Assembly (NCBI GenBank): GCA_017165825.1
Contig: CM029372.1
Location: forward strand, 26,034,655 to 26,098,654
DNA length: 64,000 nucleotides
DNA from: Hepsetus odoe
Lineage: Eukaryota > Chordata > Actinopteri > Characiformes > Hepsetidae
Direction of reading: 5' to 3'
In this document: piece after piece, positions 44,243 through 54,947 of the stretch
Layout of the letters: each line of letters starts with the position of its first letter
Numbering within the stretch: the first letter of the stretch is position 1
Notes under the pieces: generated by a model
Seen by the model: the letters and a program-made list of their open reading frames with translations, nothing else
Databases searched by the model: none
Told to the model about the DNA's origin: nothing
Program-made: the position numbers and the translations under genes

Positions 44243-46759
44243 CTGCAGAGAGAGAGTGGGGGGAATCTTTTCTGATAAATATATATAAGTGAAAGTGACT
44301 AATCTTATCATTGTGAGAACACAGCACTGCACACAGTGAACCACAACGAAATTGGACTTCTGCATTTAATCCATGCCAACAAACACGCAGCGTGCAGCAT
44401 GGGGCAGCTATGAAAGGGCCCAGGGAGCAGTGACGGGGACGGTACCTTGCTCAAGGGTACTTCAGGGCAACCTACTGGTAAGGAGTTTGAAGGAGTTGAC
44501 CCACAGCTCAGAAATGGCTTCCGTCTCTACCTTCAGTTTCAAGCTGTACCTTCAGCCTTTGTCTCCACCCTTAGATTTCATCTACACCCTCAGGGTCCAT
44601 GTCCATTTTTAGCTTCTGTCTCTACCCTCAGCTTCCATCTCTACCTTCAGCCGCCACAGCCATCTTCAGCTTCTGTCTATACCCTTTGCTTCCATCCCTA
44701 CCCTCAGCTTCCATTTCTACCTTTAGCCTCAGTTTCTAACTTCAGCTTCCATCTCTACCTTCAGTTTCTGACCTTACTTTTAGCCTCAGTCTTTATCCTC
44801 AGCTCACATCTCCACTTTCAGCCTCAGTTTCTACCTTCAGCTTCCATCTCTACCTTCAGCCTACATGTCCATCTTCTGCTTCTGTCTCTACCTTCAGCTT
44901 CCATCTCTACTCTCAGCTTCCACCTCTACCTTCAATTTCTGACTTTACCTTCAGCTTCCATCTGTATATTTAGCCTCAGTCTCTACCTTCAGATTCCATC
45001 GCTACCTTCAGATTCCCTCTCTAAAGGGTGACCTACAAGGTGACCTAGTGGTTAGAGAGTTATCCCGGATCGGAAGATTGTGGGTTGGATTCCCTAACTA
45101 GTAGGTTGCCCTGAGGTACCCTTGAGCAAGGTACCGTTCCTCTCACTGCTCTGCACTGCTTTCAATAACTGCAGGGCATGTGTGCATGGGTGAAACGCAG
45201 AGGTTGAAATCCATTGTGTTGTACTGTGCTGTGCTGCGCTTCACAACTACAAGGGTAGTCACTTTCACTTTCAGCCTCAGTCTCTACCCTCAGCTTCCGT
45301 CTCTACCTTCAATATTTAACTTTACCTTTAGTTTCTGTCTCTACCAGCTTTGTAAAAATGACCTAAACAGAGACAAAAACATGAATAAACCTTCAAGCAC
45401 AACTGCATGTTGAAGGCATGGCCCAAACTCACAAAGTCTCGAAATACCTACTATTTTAGAGGAAGACCATGCCTGAGATTCATCCTTCTTTCTCATTCCT
45501 CACTCTTCTTTTTTACATATTCATTACTTTTTCACAGACTGCAGTGGGTGTGTCCTGTGGACAGTGGTCAACAGCTTGTCCTCCACTATGTCTCACCTGG
45601 TCACAGATGTGCAGGGAGAGCACCAATATGAGGAAGCCAGTGGAAGGGTAAGCCCCTTGTTTCTGCAGCCAGCTGTCATAGACATATCTCATGAACTCCG
45701 GGTGCAAAATCATCACCTTCAACAACAAAGAGTTTTGTAAAGCAAAGAATTTCAGAACTGCTGAGTCAGCTTTTTCACAAAGACATTTGTGTTATGTGAC
45801 ATTAGAATGAATTTTGTCAATCACTGATATTACTGTTAGTGCTTTTATTGGAGATTTTGTATAAAAAGCACATTAAGGTTACCATGTATCACTTCAGTCC
45901 TTCAGAAGGTTTCCAATTAAAATCCAGAACTGAGTTTGGGGTATAACTGACTGTTTAAACGTCCCTCACTGATTTGGGCCCAAAATATATCTCTGAAATT
46001 AAAAGCCTCTTAGATAAGCAGGAGCCCAGAGCTGAATCTAAACATGGCATTTAAGTCATTATGCTGCCCCCTGCTGGACCCAACTTTATGATGAAAAAAA
46101 AAATGAGGAAAATCATCTAAAGTCACCTAAAGTGTGGAAAAACAGGACCAGATTAAAGAGTTCTGCCTTCACAGACTTGCCTCAAGAGCACAAAGCAACC
46201 TACTGCAGCGTGGAGAGCATGGTCCTCACCTTGTCCTTATTTGCTTGTATTGTGCTTTTCACTTTTGTATATGTTCTGAACAACACAAAAGAAAGACACA
46301 GCGTTTACACATTGATTCCTGCGGATGAGAAGATGAAGCAAAAGGTACTGATGTTTTGACAGACACCATGTGAGGTACGGAATCCAGCATTAAGGCTTTC
46401 TTGCTGCTTTTCCGCATTTTTAAAGTGATCTTCTCTTCCTGTGTGCTCTCTCACCGTGTGATGTTTTTGGTGGTGAAGATGCTGATGAGCCACTCCAGAT
46501 CCAGAAGTTTAAACGGTAGCAGGATGAGGTGAGTGGAGTTGTCCACGTCCACAGCACTCTCGGGGTAAATGGCCCGGTGAGTGGTCCTAGAGCCGACGTC
46601 CTTCTCAAAGCCCACAGTGGGACCCACGTTCATCCTGTGACAGTTTACTCATTTCATTTTTCAGGGACTGGCCCTCAGGAGTGATTAAAGATAATAATAA
46701 TAATTATTATTATTAATAATAATAATTATTATTATTAATAATAATAATAATAATAATAA

Positions 46760-46790
<31 letters not shown>

Positions 46791-49527
46791 AAGAAGAAGA
46801 AGAAATTACAGAACACTTCATGCATTTAGATGCTGCATAACTGTTTCATGTTTTTCAATAATTAGTAAAACAATTATTGATTTATTGATAATTGCTGTAA
46901 ATAACTACACTAGGAAAAATCTTCTTCTTCTTTCGGCTGCTCCCGTTTAGGGGTCCCCACAGCGGATCAACCGTTTCCATTTCTTCCGGTCTTCTGCAAC
47001 TTCCTCCTTCACACCAACCACCTGCATGTCCTCTCTCACCACGTCCATAATCCTCCTCTTTGGTCTTCCTCTTCTCCTCTTTCCTGGCAGCTCCATCTTC
47101 AACATCCTCCTCCCGATATAATCCTCGTCTCTCCTCTGGACACGTCCAAACCAACGCAGCCTCGCTTCTCTAACTTTGTCTACAAAACATCCAACCTGAG
47201 CTGTCCCTCTAATATACTCATTTCTAATCCTGTCCATCCTCGTCACACCCAATGAAGACCTCAGCATCTTTAACTCTGACACCTCCAGCTCCGCCTCCTG
47301 TCTTTTCATCACCGTCTCCAACTCTTATAACATAGCTGGTCTCACTACTGTCCTGTAAACCTTCCCTTTAACTCTCACTGATACCCATCTGTCACAAATC
47401 ACTCCAGCCTCTCTTCTCCGCCCATTCCAACCTTCCCGCACTCTCTTCTTCACCTCTCTTCCACACTCTGAACTGTTGATCCCACACTAGGAAAAATAAG
47501 ACTTAAAAAAAAGAAAAAAAATAGTCAGAGTAAGTTATAATAAACAAAATAATAATATATTAACAGAAAGTTCTGCAAAATAATTTTTTAGCTGTTATTT
47601 CCAAAACTGCCTGTTGGAAACTGTTAATTGTTAATATACAGTCTCTATAAAAACGAACCCATAAGGAAGTCTTAATCCCAGGCTTATAAAGACGTAAAAA
47701 GAGAGGCTGAGAATGGCTGCAAAGTCATATAACACCCTTTAAAAGTGCCATTCATCTTGTAAATGTGGCATTATCTATACAGCTTGAACAATAAAAGCTG
47801 AAACGGCTCTTCTGCATACAGCTCAGACACTCTAATGTCCTTTGACTGCTGTCCAATAACAGTAAAGTCTGAGAGACAGCGGCGTTCATTAATCTATGGT
47901 GGATCTCAGAGCCCTTGCCGACTGGTCTAAATTATAGACCAGTGAGTCAAGACCCTGCAGAACTGGTCCCCTCACCACTGGGAGTCCAAGAAAAGGACAG
48001 GGTCCTGTGTTTTTACCTCACGTAGGGACAGTCCCTGATTGGGTGATTCTGAGAGCAAACCAATCGAAAATGAGAAATATATGTCAAACAGGGAAACACA
48101 ATTTGATGAGATTTAACAAGCAATAATCTCAGAAATGTTTACCCGATAATAAGCAGTTAAATACAGTATATACCATACACTTAATATATGAATGGAAAAA
48201 TAAAACTTCATTGTGAAAAAAGTGTCTAAAAATGAGTGTATTGATGTGACGTATTGATATTTTAAGAAATCCTATTCAGTAGATGGTGTTTGTGGGTAGA
48301 TTATTTAAAGAATGTAATAAACATCTACCATTCATTTTAATTCAGGTCTAATTAGCATGAAATAGGCCATTTAAATGAAATTAAAAGCAAGCAAAAAAGC
48401 AAATGTAGGTCAAGTTAAAGTCAAAAATTATTTCCAGAAAGTGAAAGCTATTTGGTCAATAGTGTTTATATATTTTTTACATTTTTACATGATTCAATTA
48501 TCATCGTGTTTTATTATGGTGCTTTAATTAGGGTTTAATTAGAGGTCTGAAGACAGCAGGTTGAGAATGCAAACCGGACAGAGAGAATAAAAGCCCAGCG
48601 CTGGCATCTCCAGGATTGGTCACTGAGGTCGTAACGCAGTGGGAAGCGTTGGTAACCGATGCTGCTCACAGGCAGATGTGCCATAATGGCATAATGACCC
48701 GGATCCTGACTCTCTAGCTTGGTTGCATCTACACTGAGTCCTCCTCAGTAAATAACTGTCAGCTTGGTTTTCCAGGAGCTGATCCGAGGATCCGGGACAT
48801 TTAGGATGTGGAGAGTTTCACTCTCAAGTCATCTGGGCTCAATCGACCCAGCCTGATACCTTCATAACACACGGTTTCAGGTGGGAGAAACCCAATGTTA
48901 GGGTAAAGAAATGTGAAGTGAAAATAATGGTATCCAGGTTTAATCCTCCAGTTCATGCAATGTAAAATCCAAATTTTAAGGGGGAACGAAGCATAATTCC
49001 AACATATCCCACTGCACGGATGGTTTTTAAGACCCCATACACCTCGTCCCAACTAGGCTCTCTTCGTTGCTGCTCTGCTGTAAGCATATTGGAGGAGAAC
49101 CTACAAATCTGCCCTTTCCTCCCAGGACAAACATATTTAAGGTGGAAAATTGGACACGGAGGACCAGGCTTTATCTTTAAATCTGAGGTTACGTTTACAC
49201 TGTATGTACGTTATGAACTAAAAATGCAATCAGACAATAACGTTTCATTCTGACAGTGAACAACAGCTGGAGGAAATACGTTAACAGTGGGATTTTTATG
49301 GTCATATTCAGAAAAGAATCAGCCAATGGGATAGCTTTGCTTAGCAATAGTTCTTGATTATTTCTTGCTTCTCAATGCAAGAACAAAATATTTGCAATGT
49401 ATAAAAACGAGAGGTGCAAATGTCTAAATTAAGTAACAAAAATAAATAAATAAAATCTATTCATTTAGAGTAATGTTATGTGTACTTTAATGTAATGAAG
49501 TGAGAACAGTGGGGAACCATTAAGGTG

Positions 49528-49585
<58 letters not shown>

Positions 49586-52500
49586 AAGATTGATTGATTG
49601 ATTGATCGATTGATAGATCTTTCTCTGTACCTTATAACAAAGTCGTGTGCATCTATTAAAGGGCCGTATCGAGATCCCTCCAGATTTCCCGAGTTGCCCA
49701 CTACAGCACAGGTTCTGCAGCGGTGAGAACCGGCGTCTGAGTAGAGTTCTTCATCAGGGAAGAGCGAGAACAGCCTCTCCACAACCGCACTGTAGTTTCT
49801 TTCAGACCCAGCCTGAAGACTCTGCACCGACATCAAATCACATTTTTCATTCCCTCCACAAAACAAAAACATTTCATTCGTCCTTTTTAACGGCGATGTA
49901 AACGATGTAAAGAAGAGAGTGCAGGCAGGTTTGAATGAGTGAAGATAAGTGACGGGAGGGATCTGTGACAGACTGGTACCAGTAACGGGAAGGTTTACAG
50001 GACCTTAGTGAGATCAGTTATGTTATACACATAGGAGACGGTGGTGCTGATGAAAAGACAGGAGACGGAGCTCGAGGTGTCAGAATTAAAGATGCTGAGA
50101 TTTGTGTCAGATGGGACAAGGATGGACAGGGTTAGGGACAAATGTATTGGAGGGACAGCTCAGACATTTTGGAGACAAAGACAAAGAATGAGATTGTGTC
50201 AGTTTGGACATGTGCAGAAGAAAGATGAGGAGTTGAGGATGGAGCTGGCAGGAAAGAATAGAAGAGGAAGCAGGTTTATGTGTGTGGTGAGAGAGGACAT
50301 GCAGGTGGTTGGAGTGAAAGATGAAGATGCAGAGGACAGGAAGAAATGGAGACAAATGTGGCTATTTATAGGCCTAAACATGCCAATGTACTTTTTGTCC
50401 TCTTCAGAAGAGTTTGGTGTTGAATGATACTTGGTGAAAGAGGGGACAAAAATATCTCGTTGGATTATAAAGGCAGCAGATCCCTGGTGTATGGGACAGG
50501 GGACAGGTGGTGGACTCCTAGTCCCGTTGCTATGGGGTATGACAGCACTCCATTCTGTTTCCAGAACATTAACTCCCAAAAAATGGATCTGAAAAGCTGA
50601 AAATCATCATGCGACCACAATGATGATGGAATGACGGTGACACTGCTTACCTATAAAACGAATCTAAATTTTTTTGACTAAAAGAAATGGCGGGGCAGCA
50701 GTTGTCTAGTGTCCCAGGATCAGCAGGTCGTGGGTTCGAATCCCAGACCAGTAGGTTGCCCTGAGGTACCATCCCCATCACTGCTTCCCGGGTGCTTTAA
50801 ATAGCCGCTGCATGGTGTGTGTGGATGAAATGCAGAGGAAGCATTTCATTGCGGTTCACTGTGTGCTGTGTTTCACAGGGACAGATAGTTGTTTTCACTT
50901 TCACTTTACTTAAAATGAAAGTGACACCAGATACATACAGCCTCCTCCTAAAAGAACTGAACAGCAATGCCAGTCGATTTGTTTTAGCTGGAAACTGAAG
51001 ACTTTTGGACTTGAGATCAAAAGATGATGATGAAGTTTTAAGCCACGTCCACGTCCAGCTTCATTGTTGGTGGCTGCTTCTCTGATTTGATCCATTCAGA
51101 CTAAATGTGGTCAAAGGCTGGACACTGTTGAGAAAGATCTGATGCTTAAACTGTTAGCCGTCTTTGGTGGAACATCAGTGCTGATGCCATCCTCTCAGGC
51201 TTCACAGACCAATTAAGGCCCAAGAACCTGATCTTTGTTCAGAATTTATTACAGTGGAGGGTTTGGAACATGACTTCATTCAGATGCTGATGCCTATTAA
51301 TTTTCTCCATTGTACTTTGTTCTTAGGATTTAGCTTATCTTTGCACACCTTCCACGGTTTTCTCACTTCTGTGGGAGTGGTTATTGCTCACCAAGTGCTT
51401 TCTTAATAAAACTCAGAATCACCTTCTTCAGGCTTTCCTGAAGCCACATGGATTTTGAATCATTATACAGTGCGCTGGGAAAGTAGCAGCGCTCCACGTG
51501 TTCCACATTTTGAAAAAACTCCACGTGATGAAAAAGAGAAAGAAGTTTGTTTGGAATTTTAGCAAATTTATTAAAAATGAAAAACAAAAATAAAACATGT
51601 TCATAAGTATTTACAGCGTTTTCTCTTTGTTGTACTTTGTTGAGGCACCTTTGGCATCAATTACAGCCTCAGATCTTTTTGAGTTTGATGCTACAAGCTT
51701 GGATCATCTATTTCTGGGTAGTTTCTCCCTTTCTTCTTTGCAGAACCTCTCAAGCTCCTTCAGGTTGGCTGGGGAGTGTTGATGCACAGCCATTTTCAGA
51801 TCTCTCTGGGTATGGGCTCTGGTTGGGCCACTCAAGCCACTCCTTTGTTATCTTGACTGTGCTTAGGGTTGTCGTCATGTTGGAAGATGAACCTTCACCC
51901 CAGTCGGAGGTTCAGAGGGCTTCCTATCATCAAGGAAGTCTCTGTACATTGTGCATTCATCCTTCTCTTGACCCTGACTGGCCCAGTTCCTGCTGCTGAA
52001 AAACATCTCCACATCATGAAGCTGCCATCTCCATGCTTCACTGTAGGGATGGTAATGGCCAAGTGATGAGTTCAATCTTTGCTTCATCAGACAAGAGAAT
52101 TCTGTTTCTCGTGGTCTGAGAGTCCTTCAGGGACCTTTTGGAAAACTCCAGATGGGATGGTGCCTTTTTCTGAGGAGTGGCTTCCACCTGGCCACTCTAC
52201 CATACAGGTCTGATTGGTGAAATGCTGCAGAAATGGTTGTCCTTCTGGAAGGTTCTCCTCTCCCCTCAGTGCAGTGCTGGCGCTCTGTCAGAGCGGCCAT
52301 CGGGTTCTTGATCACCTTCCCGACTAAGGCCCTTCTACCCCAGATTGCTCAGACTGCCTTTACGTCCAGCTATAGGAAGAGTCCTGGTGGTTCCAAACTT
52401 CTTCTGGTTATGGATGATGGAGGCCACTGTGCTCATTGGGATCTTCGATGCTGCAGCGATTTTTATGTAGCCTTCCCCAGTTCTGCACCTCCATGCAATC

Positions 52501-53345
52501 CTGTCTCTGGGCTCTACAGACAGTTCCTTGGACCTCATAGCTCGGTTTGGGTTCTGACATGCACTGTCAACTACGGAACCTCATATAGAAAGGTGAGTGC
52601 TTTTCCAGATCATGTCCAGTCAACTGAAATCATCACAGGTGGACTCCAATCAAGCTGTAGAACCTTCTGAAGGATGATCAGTGGAAACAGGAAGCACCTG
52701 AGCTCACTTTCGAGAGTCAAGGCAAAGGCCGGGAACACTAACGTACGTTTTTTACGCATCTTTTTAAAATGTTTAATAAAGTAAGTTTCAAGCAAACATT
52801 TTTCACTTTGTCATGAGGTATGAAAAATAATTTAAAAAAAGATTAATTAAATCCATTTTGGAATCAGGCTGTAAAAAGTGGAGCGCTGTGAATACTTTCT
52901 GTATGCACTGCATTTTTATTTATTTATACATTTTTTTCAGAGTACTTCTAAGTAACACTTCTCCTAAGACTAAGCTGTGATAGCTGAACATTTCACAGCT
53001 TTTAATTACTGTTTTTCTTTGAAGATCCACTCGAATGAACCTCCCCTGCTCATTTGTTTCATCTGAAAAAGAAAGGAGTTTACTGACAGCTGTGATGTTC
53101 ATCCTCCTTACCTGCCACCACCTACTGGTGTTCAGACTGAGTTCGCTGTTCTTTCTAGACAGAAATCTGGGCACCAGGCTCTTGTAGCGCTCCGTGAATC
53201 TAGAACCCTCCTTTCTTTCTGCTATGCACCGAATACAGGCGCACGTCTCGTCTGAAGAGAGATCCAGCTGGAGTTGAGTAAAGACGATCACAAGGACGAT
53301 AATTCCCACAAAAAGTGACAGAATTTGGCTTCTGCACCTGACCAT
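44075..53345 (-). CDS. st3gal1-like: Beta-galactoside alpha-2,3-sialyltransferase, ST3Gal1/2 group (six exons, exon 4 inverted)
   Basis: The enzyme family moves sialic acid from CMP-Neu5Ac to the galactose of Gal-GalNAc (core 1) glycans in the Golgi. The coding exons, minus strand, are 53345-53112, 49821-49631, 46634-46455, [46302-46344 on the plus strand], 45716-45597 and 44242-44075. All junctions have GT/AG ends and compatible phases, giving 311 residues against about 340 in mammals; the stem is shorter. The order is a short cytoplasmic tail, one membrane anchor (residues about 7-23), a stem, motif L from 'CAVVGNSGN', motif S with 'YPSTGFL' and 'HICDQ', motif III 'HHYF', and motif VS 'HKGGFE'. 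The paralog could not be settled; fish have several ST3Gal1-like genes. Because exon 4 lies on the opposite strand, this locus as written cannot give the full mRNA. Confidence 0.93.
44288..44495 (-). repeat. SINE family A in intron 5, reverse
   Basis: 'aagtgaaagtgactaatctta' to 'gcaacctactggtaag'. The head is missing, and the sequence runs into the CT-rich array. Confidence 0.9.
44510..45029 (+). repeat. Pyrimidine-rich minisatellite in intron 5, 18-24 bp unit
   Basis: About 25 imperfect units of 'cttcagcttccatctctac' with 'cctcagtttct' variants. It lies in an intron, so the transcript of the gene would carry the purine-rich complement. The long frame 44447-45031 is an artefact of this array. 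Confidence 0.93.
45030..45283 (+). repeat. SINE family A in intron 5, forward
   Basis: 'aaggtgacctagtggttagag', 'gggttggattccctaac', 'acccttgagcaaggtacc', 'gtcactttcactttcagcc'. Together with the copy at 44,288 it brackets the CT-rich array in inverted orientation. Confidence 0.9.
45597..45716 (-). CDS. st3gal1-like: Sialyltransferase coding exon 5 (motif S)
   Basis: Acceptor 'ttgaag|gtgatg', donor 'gaccag|gtgaga', 120 nt, phase 0 at both ends. Encodes [11 protein letters not shown], then '[20 protein letters not shown]', the sialyl motif S that contacts donor and acceptor and carries the second disulphide Cys. Most relatives read CDE where this has CDQ. Confidence 0.95.
46302..46344 (+). 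CDS. st3gal1-like: Sialyltransferase exon 4 (43 nt), on the opposite strand to the rest of the gene
   Basis: On the plus strand: acceptor 'gacacag', then 43 nt encoding (R)[14 protein letters not shown], then donor 'gtactg'. One base completes the Arg codon left open by exon 3. Fourteen codons follow and the exon leaves in phase 0, exactly as exon 5 needs. ST3Gal1 of mammals has 15 residues (TYIPVP… then a Lys-rich end) between the same two flanks, in an exon of about the same size as I recall it. No minus-strand candidate was found in 45,717-46,454. I therefore infer a short inversion, real or an assembly error. Low sequence similarity over only 14 residues is the main weakness. Confidence 0.75.
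46455..46634 (-). CDS. st3gal1-like: Sialyltransferase coding exon 3 (end of motif L)
   Basis: Acceptor 'cacag|gatgaac', donor 'acacg|gtgaga', 180 nt, phase 2 at both ends. Begins with the second half of motif L ([19 protein letters not shown]), then 'IYPES' and 'LDLEWL', segments conserved between ST3Gal1 and its relatives. If this exon were joined directly to exon 5, the junction codons would read CGG TGA, an immediate stop, so the small exon 4 is required. Confidence 0.95.
46688..46803 (+). repeat. (AAT/ATT)n followed by (AAG)n microsatellite in intron 2
   Basis: Alternating ATT and AAT blocks (self-complementary, so hairpin-prone), then about 14 AAG units. It lies about 50 bp from the exon 3 acceptor, close to the segment inferred to be inverted. 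Confidence 0.95.
46921..47485 (-). mobile_element. RTE LINE 3' part in intron 2, reverse
   Basis: The end signal (reverse of 'cttctttcggctgctcccg') is present. The minus-strand frame 46947-47321 reads [18 protein letters not shown]…, [35 protein letters not shown] and [15 protein letters not shown]. This is the cleanest RTE C-terminal tail in the window. It is 5'-truncated near 47,485 in the 'GSTVQS' region. Confidence 0.93.
47486..49524. other. Intron 2 of the sialyltransferase, unique part
   Basis: AT-rich sequence without recognised genes. Frames at 48.8-49.25 kb on both strands lack domains. Confidence 0.5.
49528..49618 (+). repeat. (GATA)n/(GATT)n microsatellite in intron 2
   Basis: About 14 GATA units followed by GATT units, immediately downstream of the exon 2 donor. 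Confidence 0.95.
49631..49821 (-). CDS. st3gal1-like: Sialyltransferase coding exon 2 (start of motif L)
   Basis: Acceptor 'gtgcag|agtctt', donor 'ataag|gtacag', 191 nt, entering in phase 0 and leaving in phase 2. Encodes the end of the stem ([18 protein letters not shown]) and the first part of sialyl motif L, '[15 protein letters not shown]' to '[13 protein letters not shown]'. Motif L binds the CMP-Neu5Ac donor. The Cys before AVVG is expected to pair with the Cys of motif S. A GATA repeat begins about 45 bp inside the following intron. Confidence 0.95.
49895..50365 (+). mobile_element. RTE LINE 3' part in intron 1, degenerate
   Basis: The frame 50041-50427 reads [35 protein letters not shown] and [15 protein letters not shown]. 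It lacks the conserved end signal. Confidence 0.9.
50366..50691. other. Intron 1 unique segment
   Basis: Nothing recognised. Confidence 0.5.
50692..50908 (+). repeat. SINE family A in intron 1
   Basis: 'ggggcagcagttgtctagtg', perfect B box 'gggttcgaatcccag', but the 'cttgagcaag' segment is missing. The tail 'tttcactttcacttta' is present. Confidence 0.93.
51468..52910 (-). mobile_element. Tc1-like DNA transposon in intron 1, with both ends
   Basis: The terminal sequences are inverted copies. The left begins 'cagtgcgctgggaaagtag'. The right, reversed, begins 'cagtgcatacagaaagtatt', and both continue to 'agcgctccac'. The left flank is TA, the Tc1 target; on the right the TA has become CA. Total 1,443 bp, shorter than a complete element of this family (about 1.6 kb, from memory) because of many small internal deletions. 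Confidence 0.92.
51640..52538 (-). pseudogene. Tc1-like transposase remnant
   Basis: Starts [24 protein letters not shown] with the first helix-turn-helix of a Tc1 transposase, then '[10 protein letters not shown]' and '[10 protein letters not shown]'. The frame 52127-52315 gives [15 protein letters not shown] and [15 protein letters not shown]. The catalytic part is broken by deletions around 51,800-52,080 (the family text for the Asp-containing strand is only partly there). No full DDE triad can be read in one frame, so it is inactive. Confidence 0.88.
53112..53345 (-). CDS. st3gal1-like: Sialyltransferase coding exon 1
   Basis: 78 codons from ATG ([12 protein letters not shown]) to the donor 'tggcag|gtaagg'. 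Residues 7-23 ([17 protein letters not shown]) form the signal-anchor segment of a type II Golgi protein. 'CACIRC' (35-40) corresponds to the conserved stem cysteine cluster of ST3Gal1/2, and 'TSRWWQ' closes the exon at the place where relatives have RWW. An in-frame TTG-led extension lies upstream, but the ATG at 53345 fits the short cytoplasmic tail of the family. The exon ends in phase 0. Confidence 0.92.
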
Positions 53346-53423
53346 CTTCTCAGCTGCAGTCGGAATCAGCAATGAATAGATGGCTGTTTCTTTGGAACAA
53401 TAGAAGATAAGTCAGGACCATGG

Positions 53424-53426
<3 letters not shown>

Positions 53427-53464
<38 letters not shown>
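53427..53464 (+). repeat. (TG)n microsatellite upstream of exon 1
   Basis: About 18 TG units, about 80 bp upstream of the start codon on the gene's strand (CA in the sense direction). Confidence 0.95.
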
Positions 53465-53466
<2 letters not shown>

Positions 53467-53926
53467 AGGGGGGTAGTATGGCCCTCATTTCCATAAAAGA
53501 AGTTCACTTGCCTAAACAAACAATCTTCCCCCTTAGAGCCAAGGCATGTGCTTCCTATAGCAAAACGGATACGTGGAACAGGTCACATACATCCCAAATG
53601 AAATATAGTCTAAATAAATAAAATGTAACTAAACTAAATAAAATTTGTGTTGTAACAGAGCAACTAAACGTGTTATTATTACTAAAATGTATTATGTGGG
53701 ATCCTGTTTTTCTTATTTTAAAAAATGGGCTTTGCATGTTAATTTATTATTAATGTATTATTACTATCCATTTATTATTGTCAATGTATTAATTTATTAC
53801 ATTTATTATTATTATTATTTTTACTAAAATGTATTACGCGGAATTCTTTTTTTCTTATTCAAAACATTTATTTACATTTTAATTTATTATTAATTCATGG
53901 TTATCATTAATGTATTCATTTATTTC

Positions 53927-53965
<39 letters not shown>

Positions 53966-54947
53966 AAAAAATTATTATGTGGGATGCTTTTTTTCTTATA
54001 AAAATGGCTTTTACATGTTAATTAATTATTAATTTTTTCGTATTATTGGGATTATTTTTAATGTATTAATTTATTACTAATAATTTTTTTTTTTTTTTTA
54101 TTATTCAAAAAAATGGGTTTTGCATGTTACCAGTAAAGGACTGTGAAATGTTTTTTCTATTTTAGGTTTCACTATGAAATTACCCAGTTTGACCCTAAAG
54201 GTTCACAGAGAATGGGCTCTTTTCATGGTCTGACTGAAATTTCCAGTCAAACCGAATGAATAAATAGAAAAAAAAGAGACCATGAACTTCAGAGTAAAGC
54301 TAAAGTTTTATAGTCAAAGTTCAAACTATAAACTTTACAGCAAACCCATGAATAGCTGAGGTCTGACATTTTACTATTCAGGTTTACTGTAAACTCAAAG
54401 TCCAGTTTTTCTATAGTTATATGATGTCACATTCGGATAGATGTGTTTCTATGGTTACGTGACATCACAGTCATATGGACGTATTTCTGTGGTTATGTGA
54501 AGTCAGTCATACGGGAGTGTTTCTGTGGTTCTGCAGAGGATCGTACTGAAAGGTCCGCTGTGCTGGATCTTCAGAAACTGTAGTCAAAATGTAGCTTGTG
54601 TGGACGCTGCTGCACCGGGTTAAAACTTGTAACTCCTGCGACACGGCCGACCCGACAGTTCAACCTCAGCTCACACCCTGAGATCAACCTGTCCCAGCAC
54701 ACGTTATCAATTTGGAGTCCAAAAAAGTTCTGTCCCACACTGGCTCATCAGTGCTGGTCACAAGACAGGGCCAGATTGAAGTTAAGTGATGTTAAGGTTT
54801 CTTTATGACAGTTCATCCAAATTAAAGATATTCAGGTACCGGTGAAACCAGTAGATCAGCTTTGTGGTGGTCAGGATTCTGTATGGCTCCATGCATAACC
54901 CTGTTATGGTGCAAACATCAGCCATGCAGCTATCAAAAGCCCACACT
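53465..54947. other. Upstream flank of the sialyltransferase with AT-rich tract
   Basis: 53,640-54,115 consists of repeated blocks of 'ttattattaatgtatta', 'aaatgtattatgtgggat' and '-cttttttcttatt', spaced about 160-170 bp (53,690, 53,835, 53,975, 54,085). This is an old AT-rich tandem repeat. No upstream non-coding exon or promoter could be identified. Confidence 0.5.

Noticed and set aside
44447..45031. 194-codon plus-strand frame
   Set aside because: It is a translation of the pyrimidine-rich array inside the last intron of the sialyltransferase, antisense to the gene.
51597..52670. Plus-strand frames of 60-145 codons
   Set aside because: They are antisense to the Tc1-like transposase remnant.
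53343..53372. Earlier in-frame start for the sialyltransferase
   Set aside because: The upstream extension begins with TTG, not ATG. The ATG at 53345 gives the expected very short cytoplasmic tail.
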